DNA of 25,551 nucleotides. It comes from Leptofilum sp965368765 (GTDB taxonomy: Bacteria; Chloroflexota; Anaerolineae; Promineifilales; Promineifilaceae). Positions 1-7,800 of the stretch are shown here, one piece after another. The notes under the pieces were generated by a model. The model saw only the letters and a program-made list of their open reading frames with translations, did no database searches and was not told the DNA's origin. The position numbers and the translations under genes were made by a program. Numbering within the stretch: the stretch's first letter is position 1; each line of letters opens with the position of its first letter. The stretch lies in assembly GCA_965368765.1 (NCBI GenBank), contig CBDUOF010000023.1:1-25551 (forward strand), read 5' to 3'.

Positions 1-1
1 C

Positions 2-115
2 CAGGGGTGGCATGATTTACGAGATGGGATGCAGGTCGATTACTTTTTGCCGAAAAACGGCCGTTCACTCCAAACTCGCTACCGTCAATTCTGTTCTGAA
101 CTAGGCTGGCGTTAG
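2..115 (+). CDS. 3' end of an unidentified upstream gene (partial)
   Basis: An open frame enters from the left edge and runs 37 codons to a TAG at 113-115, 34 bases before the ugpA start. The visible tail is polar and ends in residues ELGWR. I recognise no motif, and the piece is too short to assign a family. It carries one copy of the ACGGCCGT palindrome (57-64), read here as Asn-Gly-Arg, which is one of the usual ways the palindrome is read inside genes of this window. Thirty-seven open codons can arise by chance, so this is a tentative call. The next gene has its own ribosome-binding site, and co-transcription cannot be judged. Confidence 0.35.
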   Translation, partial: QGWHDLRDGMQVDYFLPKNGRSLQTRYRQFCSELGWR

Positions 116-137
116 CACAACCTGTCTTTGCAGGGAA

Positions 138-143
138 AGGAGG
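138..143 (+). promoter_or_regulatory. Ribosome-binding site fixing the TTG start of ugpA
   Basis: A perfect AGGAGG lies six bases before TTG at 150. No ATG or GTG is placed as well in this frame, so the SD site supports TTG initiation. Confidence 0.8.
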
Positions 144-149
144 AGAAAG

Positions 150-1043
150 TTGAGAAAGGCTTTAAAATCTATAGAAGGATATTTTTACCTCGCCCCCACC
201 TTGATCATTTTGGGCATCTTTGTCTACTGGCCCATCTTCAGTTCATTCCAGATGAGCCTGACGCGGGTAGCGCCATTTGGTGGGGCGGTGATAGACGTAG
301 GTGCTGAAAATTACCAACGCCTCTGGACAGAAATATTGGAGCGGGGTGATTTTTATAACAATATCAAGGTATCTTTGTTATTTACCCTGGGCACTGTCCC
401 TACCGGAATCGTGCTTGCGGTTGTTCTGGCGATTGCCCTTTCATACCCTCTGGCGCGTCTGTCCTGGTTTCATCGCCTCCTCATATTTGTACCCATCGTG
501 ATTAGCAGTGCCATCACCGGAGTCATTTTCCGTTGGCTGTATAACCCTGCTGTTGGCTATGTCAATCATTGGATAGGTTTGTTAGGATTTGAATCAGTTA
601 ATTGGCTCACTTCAAAAGATTGGGCTTTAACTTCTGTTGTTCTGGCGGTTGTGTGGCGGCAGCTTGGCTTTAACGTGATTATTGCCCTGGCAGGGGTGCA
701 GAATATTGATTCTACCTACTATGAGGCAGCCAAAGTAGACGGAGCCAATTTATGGCATCGGGTGCGTCATATCACGCTACCGCTGCTCTCCCCCACACTT
801 TTCTTTTTGCTTATTATTAACGTCATTAACAGCCTGCAAACCTTTGGTGAAATCAATATTTTGACAGATGGTGGCCCAGGGCAAGCCACGACCAACATGA
901 TTTACGCCATCTACGTAGATGCGTTTGTCGGTACACCGTTTCGTGGTTCAGCCTCGGCGCAAGCCTATATGCTTGCCTTGCTCATTATTGCCATGTCCCT
1001 TGCTCAGTTCAAAGGCTTTGGCCGGAGGGTTCATTACTCATGA
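150..1043 (+). CDS. ugpA: Glycerol-3-phosphate ABC transporter permease UgpA
   Basis: Integral-membrane subunit of a carbohydrate ABC importer (MalF/UgpA type), 297 residues, the usual length. Hydrophobic segments begin near residues 13, 75, 109, 161, 213 and 270, consistent with six helices. The EAA loop that docks the ATPase is seen as EAAKVDGAN at 192-200. The stretch GGPGQATT followed by a Tyr-rich segment, and the C-terminal basic end, resemble E. coli UgpA more than MalF. The start is TTG at 150 with a strong SD site. The stop overlaps the ugpE start by four bases (ATGA at 1040-1043), so the two are translationally coupled. The gene carries no ACGGCCGT copy, unlike most genes here. Family membership is seen; glycerol-3-phosphate specificity is inferred mainly from the neighbouring UgpB. 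Confidence 0.85.
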   Translation: MRKALKSIEGYFYLAPTLIILGIFVYWPIFSSFQMSLTRVAPFGGAVIDVGAENYQRLWTEILERGDFYNNIKVSLLFTLGTVPTGIVLAVVLAIALSYPLARLSWFHRLLIFVPIVISSAITGVIFRWLYNPAVGYVNHWIGLLGFESVNWLTSKDWALTSVVLAVVWRQLGFNVIIALAGVQNIDSTYYEAAKVDGANLWHRVRHITLPLLSPTLFFLLIINVINSLQTFGEINILTDGGPGQATTNMIYAIYVDAFVGTPFRGSASAQAYMLALLIIAMSLAQFKGFGRRVHYS

Positions 1044-1900
1044 CGATAACAACCCCGACACCTAAACCCAAGCGCAAGCTGGCGAAATCCGATTTGGCGT
1101 TGCAAGTTGGTCTCATTACCGTGGGGTTACTTGTCTCACTGCCTATTATTATTGCCATTTTAACCAGCTTCAAATCACTGCAAGACATATCGGCCAATCC
1201 TACAGCAATCTTTCCACGCGATTGGACGTTTAGAAACTACATCACGGCCTGGAATGCAACGCCATTCGGTCGGTACCTGGTCAATAGCGTTGTTCAGTCC
1301 AGCGTTATTGTGGTGGCTCAGGTTATCTTCAGCGTGATGGCAGCGTTTGCCTTTACCTTCATGAATTTTCGTGGCCGCGACCTAATGTTTTATCTCATTT
1401 TAGGTAGCCTGATGATTCCTTTCCAGCTCACCTTCATTCCAAACTTTGTCTTAATCAGTCAGTGGCAGTTGGCCAATACGTATGCTGGGTTGACTTTGCC
1501 ATTTTTGGGCAGCGCCTTCGGCGTCTTTTTGTTAAGGCAGTTCTTTATGACATTGCCCAAGGAGCTGCATGATTCGGCCGTTATTGACGGCGCCAGCAAT
1601 TTCCGCTTTTTGTGGCAGATTGTGGTGCCGCTGAGCCGTGGTTCTATCAGTGCCTTCGGCATCTTCGCCTTTTTAGGAGCGTGGAGCCAATATTTGTGGC
1701 CCTTGATTATTACAAACGATTCAACGATGCGTACCGTACAAATCGGCATTCGCTATTTTTTGTTTGATCAGGAGCGAGGCACGGATTGGGGAGCGCTGAT
1801 GGCTGGTGCGGTCATTGTCATGTTACCAACATTGCTGCTCTTCTTGTTTGCCCAACGTCAGCTTGTCAAAGGCATTGCCATGACCGGGCTGAAGGGCTAG
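1040..1900 (+). CDS. ugpE: Glycerol-3-phosphate ABC transporter permease UgpE
   Basis: Second membrane subunit of the importer, 286 residues. It has an N-terminal helix around residues 20-43, further hydrophobic segments, and an EAA-type loop in which the Glu-Ala-Ala is degenerate (DSAVIDGAS) but the Asp-Gly-Ala core is kept. The segments LTLPF, RQFFMTLP and QYLWPLI match my recollection of E. coli UgpE closely, which is more specific than the general MalG family. The ATG overlaps the ugpA stop, and GGAGGG at 1024-1029 is a plausible RBS. UgpA and UgpE would form the heterodimeric channel for substrate delivered by the lipoprotein encoded 258 bases downstream. No ATPase (UgpC) gene is visible, so it is either further upstream or a shared ATPase is used. 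Confidence 0.85.
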   Translation: MTITTPTPKPKRKLAKSDLALQVGLITVGLLVSLPIIIAILTSFKSLQDISANPTAIFPRDWTFRNYITAWNATPFGRYLVNSVVQSSVIVVAQVIFSVMAAFAFTFMNFRGRDLMFYLILGSLMIPFQLTFIPNFVLISQWQLANTYAGLTLPFLGSAFGVFLLRQFFMTLPKELHDSAVIDGASNFRFLWQIVVPLSRGSISAFGIFAFLGAWSQYLWPLIITNDSTMRTVQIGIRYFLFDQERGTDWGALMAGAVIVMLPTLLLFLFAQRQLVKGIAMTGLKG

Positions 1901-2112
1901 GATCTATTAAGCGGAGAAGCGTTCTATCTGGCTCGAAGCGCGCAAAGCAATAAGAACGTTTCTTCTGCAAGTAAGTCACGGTCATTTGTTACCGTTCCAA
2001 AAATGAAAAGTGATTTCCTTAACCTACTGAATTGTTTTCTACACCTTGTTCAATCCGGAATGGACCTGGTGTTTAAGGGTTTACCCAATGGTGGCCCTTT
2101 TGAAAAGCGCAT

Positions 2113-2133
2113 GCGATCACACTTTTGTGACGC
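2113..2133 (+). promoter_or_regulatory. Small inverted repeat upstream of ugpB
   Basis: The 258-base gap between ugpE and ugpB (1901-2158) holds this short hairpin: GCG, bulged A, TCACA, a four-base loop, TGTGA, CGC. It ends 13 bases before the ugpB SD site. It could be an mRNA hairpin that adjusts binding-protein expression relative to the permeases, or an operator half-site pair. A second short repeat, ACGGT-N8-ACCGT, lies at 1978-1995. Neither has a T-run, so neither looks like a terminator. Function is not determined. Confidence 0.35.
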
Positions 2134-2158
2134 ACAAGTTACCTTTAAAGGAGGAACT

Positions 2159-3610
2159 ATGTCTAAAAAAATGCTTAAATATTGGATGTTGCTGCTGGCT
2201 TTGGCTCTGGTCTTAGCCGCTTGTGGTGGCACGGCAGATGAACCTGCCGATGAACCCGCAGACACAGCTACCGAAACAGAGGACACGGCCGTTTCTGAGG
2301 AAGCCGCCTCTGAGACCGAGGAAGTCATGGAAGAAGAGCCGATGGACGACGTCGTTACCATCGAGTTCTGGCACGCCATGGGCGGTGAACTGGGTGAGGT
2401 TGTAGACGAGCTAGTGGCTCGCTTCAACGATAGCCAGGACGGCATTGTTGTTAATGCAACTTTCCAGGGAACGTACGACGACACCTACAATGCCTTGTTG
2501 GCCGCCTTTGAAACCAACACGGCGCCCAATATTGTGCAGAACTTTGATCTGGCTTCCCAGACAATGATCGACACGGGCCGGCTCATTCCCGCCTACCAGC
2601 TTATGGCCGATGATGGTTACGATGCGAACGTCTTTGTTCCGGCAGTTCGTGATTACTATTCTGATGAAAACGGCATGGTGGGTATGGCGTTCAACAGCTC
2701 TACGCCTATCCTGTATTACAATATTGCCATGTTTGAAGAAGCTGGCGTTTCACCGCCGGCCGAAGGCACCAGCTGGAACTTCACCGAAATGCTGGCTGCT
2801 TGCGATGCCATTCAAGAAAGCGGCGTCACCGAATATTGTATTGCGCTTGGTCAGGTTGGTTGGTACTTTGAACAAATTACGGCCAACAGCGGTGGTTTGT
2901 ACTACAACAACGATAACGGCCGTACTGGCCGAGCCACCGAAGTTGTCTTCAATCAGGGTGTTGGGGTTGAGGTATTCGACTTCCTCACCGGTCTGGTAGC
3001 CAACGGCTACTCGCCCAATCTGGGTAACACCTGGACCGACACCGATTCAGTATTCTTTGCTGGTGAAGCAGCCATGACCTTTGATTCCACTTCCGGCGCT
3101 CGCGGCCTGCAGGATGGGGCTGAGTTTGAAGTAGGCACCATGTTTATCCCCTACGCAGACAGCGCAGGCGGCCGCAACGGTGTGGTCATCGGTGGGGCTG
3201 CCCTGTGGCTCATCGACTCTGAAGATGATGCCAAGGACGCCGCAGCCTGGCAATTCATGAAGTTTATGGCTGAAGAAGATCAGCAAGTGACCTGGCACAC
3301 CGGAACAGGCTACTTCCCCGTACGCACCGACATCAGCGGCAACGCCGATTTGGATGCTTTCTGGGCTGAAAACCCGAACTTCGTGACCGCCATTGCACAG
3401 CTGGAATCCACGGCCACAACCCTGGACGATGGCAGCACCAACTACCCCGTTTTGGGTGGCGTTGCTGGCCCATCCCCCGCTATTCGCCGCCTGATCGTGG
3501 AGGCGTACAGTGCCGTGCTGGATGACGGCATGACGGCTCAAGAAGCATTGGATATCGCTGCTGAAAAGGCCAATCAAGAATTAGAAGATTACAATTCGTT
3601 CTTTGAATAA
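2159..3610 (+). CDS. ugpB: Glycerol-3-phosphate-binding lipoprotein UgpB
   Basis: Extracellular solute-binding protein (family 1), 483 residues, presumably lipid-anchored outside the membrane, delivering substrate to UgpA/UgpE. A lipoprotein signal peptide with lipobox LAAC (Cys22) is followed by a Glu/Thr/Asp-rich linker to about residue 62. The mature part has FWHAMGGELGE, the segment FNSSTPILYYN, an IGGAALW segment and WHTGTGYFPV. All of these resemble E. coli UgpB, so glycerol-3-phosphate or glycerophosphodiesters are the likely ligands. The frame is open back to 2003, but AAAGGAGG at 2147-2154 and the signal peptide place the start at 2159. A terminator follows the stop. ACGGCCGT copies lie at 2285 (read Thr-Ala-Val, in the linker) and 2916 (Asn-Gly-Arg). 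Confidence 0.87.
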   Translation: MSKKMLKYWMLLLALALVLAACGGTADEPADEPADTATETEDTAVSEEAASETEEVMEEEPMDDVVTIEFWHAMGGELGEVVDELVARFNDSQDGIVVNATFQGTYDDTYNALLAAFETNTAPNIVQNFDLASQTMIDTGRLIPAYQLMADDGYDANVFVPAVRDYYSDENGMVGMAFNSSTPILYYNIAMFEEAGVSPPAEGTSWNFTEMLAACDAIQESGVTEYCIALGQVGWYFEQITANSGGLYYNNDNGRTGRATEVVFNQGVGVEVFDFLTGLVANGYSPNLGNTWTDTDSVFFAGEAAMTFDSTSGARGLQDGAEFEVGTMFIPYADSAGGRNGVVIGGAALWLIDSEDDAKDAAAWQFMKFMAEEDQQVTWHTGTGYFPVRTDISGNADLDAFWAENPNFVTAIAQLESTATTLDDGSTNYPVLGGVAGPSPAIRRLIVEAYSAVLDDGMTAQEALDIAAEKANQELEDYNSFFE

Positions 3611-3632
3611 ACGATAGCGTTTAGCCTGATAG

Positions 3633-3669
3633 AGCTGCCAGATCGGCTGATCTGGCAGCTTTTCTTTTT
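3633..3669 (+). terminator. Rho-independent terminator after ugpB
   Basis: A perfect 12-base-pair stem (AGCTGCCAGATC / GATCTGGCAGCT) with loop GGCT is followed directly by TTTTCTTTTT. It begins 22 bases after the ugpB stop and separates the transporter from the downstream phosphodiesterase gene. Confidence 0.93.
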
Positions 3670-3800
3670 ATTCATGCCCAATTGCCAATGAAAGATAGAT
3701 TCGGCAAACGAAGGAGCCCTTCAACGTATTTTCAAAACTGAACCAAACGCTCAATCATGCCTGCGTTTGAGGGAGGCTGGTTGGTAAAAGAGTATGAAGC

Positions 3801-4826
3801 TTGAAAAGATTCCTGATAATAATTGCATTGCCGCTTTTACTCATGGCCTGTCGTTCGGCCAGTGAGTCAGAGTCGTCGCAAACAATAAGTTCTGATATGA
3901 CAGATTTCGTTTTTATCGGCACAGGGAACCTGCCGCCTGATTTTGATGCCGAGGGGCATCGCGGCGCGCGCGGACTCCTGCCAGAGAATACACTGCCTGC
4001 CTTTGAAGCGGCGCTAGATTTGGGCGTGACGACCCTGGAGCTGGATTTGCACTATACTCAGGATGGCGAAGTGGTTGTCTGGCATGATCCTATCCTCGAC
4101 GACACTAAATGCCGCCTGCCGGACGAGCCTGCCGATCCGACCGCGCCTGACCCCAAAAATCCGCTGCGGCGCATTTTTATTAGCCAACAGCCGCTTTCGG
4201 TGATCCAGTCATATGTTTGTGATCTGAATCCGGACAAGGATCGCTTTCCTGAACAAACGGCCGTATCCATGCCCCTCACGCAAACGGATTACCGCATCGT
4301 CACCCTGGATGAACTATTCGACTTTGTCGCGCAATACGCCAGCTCCGACTTGAAAACGGAGGCACAACGCGACAACGCTGTCCACGTTCAGTTCAACATT
4401 GAAACCAAGCGGGATCCGGATCACCCCGAATACATCGACGATGGCTTTACGGGGGGTGAGGCAGGGCCTTTTGAACATGCGATCCTGGAAATTGTAAACG
4501 GCCGTTCCCTTACGAATCGCGTCATCGTCCAAAGCTTTGACCATCGTTCGCTGCGCACCATTCGTGAGCTGGACAGCCAGATTCGCCTGGCTGCGCTCAC
4601 CACGCGCGGTGAGGCCAAAATAGATGTGTATGCTGCCTATAAATTTAACATTTGGTCGCCCAACCAGCGGGACGTTACTGCCGAATTGGTTGCCCAGGCC
4701 CACGAAGAAGGTCTCCTGGTCATTCCCTGGACTGTTAACGATCCTGACGACATGCAGCGGTTTATTGACTGGGGGGTCGATGGCCTTATTTCCGACTACC
4801 CAGACCGTTTACTAAAGATGCCCTAA
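3801..4826 (+). CDS. Lipoprotein glycerophosphodiester phosphodiesterase
   Basis: 341-residue member of the GDPD family, which hydrolyses glycerophosphodiesters to glycerol-3-phosphate and an alcohol. A signal peptide with lipobox LLMAC (Cys17) predicts a lipid-anchored enzyme outside the membrane. Family motifs are intact: HRGARG at 53-58, ENT at 62-64, ELD at 80-82 and HD at 95-96. The C-terminal GVDGLISDYP segment is also typical. The start is TTG at 3801: an in-frame TGA lies at 3795, and the first in-frame ATG is inside the lipobox, so only this start gives a signal peptide. No clear SD site is seen. The product would feed the Ugp-type importer encoded just upstream, as ugpQ does in E. 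coli, although that enzyme is cytoplasmic. One base separates it from the next gene. Confidence 0.9.
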   Translation: MKRFLIIIALPLLLMACRSASESESSQTISSDMTDFVFIGTGNLPPDFDAEGHRGARGLLPENTLPAFEAALDLGVTTLELDLHYTQDGEVVVWHDPILDDTKCRLPDEPADPTAPDPKNPLRRIFISQQPLSVIQSYVCDLNPDKDRFPEQTAVSMPLTQTDYRIVTLDELFDFVAQYASSDLKTEAQRDNAVHVQFNIETKRDPDHPEYIDDGFTGGEAGPFEHAILEIVNGRSLTNRVIVQSFDHRSLRTIRELDSQIRLAALTTRGEAKIDVYAAYKFNIWSPNQRDVTAELVAQAHEEGLLVIPWTVNDPDDMQRFIDWGVDGLISDYPDRLLKMP

Positions 4827-4827
4827 G

Positions 4828-7800
4828 ATGGAAAAATTTAGAAGCACCATTGGCAGACTTATCAGCCTAGCTTCCCCGAAACCAGGCCTGCGCGCAGTGA
4901 CCGTGACAAGCTTCGTCCGGCGACCCGCCCTATCGCAGACTTCTACCGCTACGCCAGCTTCATGTTTCCCAGTGTTTTTGCTCATGTTGATTCTATTTGC
5001 TGCCTGTCGCTCACAGCCAGCACCGGAACCCGTGCTGCAAACGCGTCAATTTGCCAGCGGCCTAGTGAACCCTGCTGGAATGGCAGAGCTGCCCAATGGC
5101 ATCATTTTGGTTGCCGAGGAAGGCACGGGCAACGATGATTTTTCTGCTGGCGTTTCCATGATCACCCCGGATGGGCAGGTTGGGCGGCTGATAAGCGGTC
5201 TGCCCAGCGGGCGAGATTCCGGGGATTTGTCCGGCGTGCCGTTTGTGAAGCTGTCACCAGACGGCCGTACCCTTTACACCGCCCACTTTAACCTGGGCCA
5301 TCTTTACACGCTGCCAGTGCCAACCAGCTTAGCCTTGGCCGATGCGCCACTCACTGCCGCCGATTTGGGCAGCCGGATGCTGCCGCTCAACAACGTCCAG
5401 CTGACCAATCCGTTTGACCTCACCTTTGATACCAACGGGTTACCCGTTGTGAGCGACGCCAGCGGCAACGGCATCGCCAAAGAAACCAGCGACGGCACGA
5501 CCCGCTTTTTCCATCGTTTTTCTGCGATTCATACTGAAAATGGCAGCATTGACCCGGTGCCGACGGGCATAGAGCGCATTGGGTCTGAATATTTTGTCAC
5601 GTTGACGGGTGGCTGCCCCTATCCTGCCGGGGCAGGGCGGCTGGTGGCTATCGATGAAAACCGGAACGAGCGGATTGTGACCGATGGCCTGAATATGCCC
5701 ATCGACGTTGCGAAAGGGCCAGACGGCACCATTTGGCTTCTGGAATTTGCCCGCTTTCGTCCCGATGCTTCCTGCTTTAGTGGCATGGGCTACCAGGCAG
5801 ACAGCGGTCGCTTGAGCAAAGTGAGCGCCAACGGCGCACTCGAATTGGTGCTGGATGGCCTGAACTTCCCCACCTCACTGCTGCCTCGAGCCGATGGGTC
5901 GCTGCTGATTAGCCAGGTGTTTGAGGGCAATATCATCGAGATTTATTGGGCAGCAGAAGCGGTCGAAGCGTTATCCGCGCCAGATGCTCCAGGGGCTGAC
6001 CCTGAGCTTGCTGAAGCGGCCGTTTCCACCACACGCCAACAGATTGAGGATTTGGATGCCGCTTTGCGGGCCGCCATTGTCCAGCAGGGATTACGGCCGT
6101 ATCCTGGCAGCGATTTGCCTGAAGATGATCCGGCACTGGTGCAGCTGGGCCAACAGCTCTTTTTTGATCCGGTGCTTTCGGGCGACCAAAATATTAGCTG
6201 TGCCACCTGTCACCATCCTGCCCTGGCTATGGCCGATGGCCGTGCCTTGCCCATCGGCACGGGCGGCGAAGGGCTGGGGCCACAGCGTGCCTTTGTGGAA
6301 TCGGTCGTTTTGGGCAGTGAGGCGGCTGGCGCAACAGTGAGCAATCCCTTCATTGGCGCGTTTGTGCCGCGTAACTCGCCCACCATTTTGAACAGCGCTC
6401 TGCTGCCGGTGCAGTTTTGGGACGGCCGTGTAGATGGCTATGCAGGCATTGTGACCACGCTGGATGAGCAGGTGAATCAGCGGCAGCTCAGCGACGCGCT
6501 GGCGGTGCAGGCAATGTTCCCCGTGACCAGCCTCCATGAAATGGCTGGAGCCACGCTGGGCCATCTGCCGCCAGAAGCCATTCGACGCGAGCTCATGACC
6601 CGCCTCTACACAATTCCTGGCTACACAGAGCAGTTCGATGCACTTTTTGGCACGTCTACGCCGGACATTACGGCCGTTGTCGCTGCCATTGCCGCGTTTG
6701 AACGCCAATTTATTATGACCGCTTCACCCTGGGATGCGTACCTGGCGGGAGACAGCGCTGCTTTGACGGACCAGCAAAAGCAAGGGGCACTGCTCTTTTA
6801 TGGCGAGAGCAATACGGCCGTAAACTGCGCCAGCTGCCACGCGGGCGATCTTTTCACAGATTTGCAGTTTCACAATCTGCTTGTGCCTCAGCTGGGGCCG
6901 GGCAAGGGGCAGGGGCCGAACGGCCGTGACGACTGGGGCCGCGCCGGCGTGACCTTTGATGCCCGAGATCGCTTTACGTTCCGTACGGCACCGCTGCGTA
7001 ATGTGGCTCTCACGGCACCTTACTTCCACAGCGGCGCCTACGCCAGCCTGGGCCAAACGATTGCCCATCATGCCAATATCGTTGAATCTGCCATCAACTA
7101 CGATCCCAGCCAATATTTGCCGCCCGCATTTTACAGCAGCGTACGGCCGTATAATCCCACAGACCAGCTAGCTACCGCCGCGCCCGAGCTGCGCCACGGC
7201 CTGCCGCTTTCCGCCCAGGATATCGACGCTCTCGTCGCTTTTTTGCAGGCGCTTACCGATCCAGCCGCCCTCAACTTAGATCAGTTTATTCCGGATATGG
7301 TTCCCAGCGGCCTGCCACTTGATCCGGTGCCAGCTGGCTTAACCGTGGCCTCCGAGGCAGAAAACGGTGGGGGAACGGCCGTTCCCAACAGCGCGTCCGA
7401 TGTCAACGAGCTGACCGCGCTGCACTTCTCTAACGTCGCCATGCAGGTGGGGCTAAACTTCCAGCATGGCGCGTTTCGCACCGCCATTTTTGAAGATCCG
7501 GCAGCCATGATGGGCGCAGGATTGTGCTGGATCGACTATGATCAGGACGGCTGGCAGGATTTGTATCTGGTAAACAGCTTTGCAGAGGCGGAACGGCCGT
7601 ATTGGCAGGAACAGGGCGGTTTACCAACCAGCAGCCTTTTCCGCAACCAGCAGGGACAATTCAGCGACGTAACGACCCAAACGGGCACCGGGTTGGTGCT
7701 GCGGGGCAATGGCTGCATTGCTGCTGACTTTAACCTGGACGGCTGGCCCGATTTGTACATCACTGCCGACGGGCCAAACAAGCTGCTGTGGAACCAGGGC

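Noticed and set aside
2003..2158. Upstream extension of ugpB by 52 codons
   Set aside because: The extension has no SD site, and the signal peptide and AAAGGAGG site fit a start at 2159.
3047..3577. Open frame of 176 codons on the minus strand inside ugpB
   Set aside because: Opposite strongly conserved UgpB motifs and without its own RBS.
6091..6708. Open frame of 205 codons on the minus strand inside the fusion gene
   Set aside because: It lies fully opposite the conserved di-haem peroxidase region, has no SD site and no recognisable motif; open because of the codon use of the real gene.
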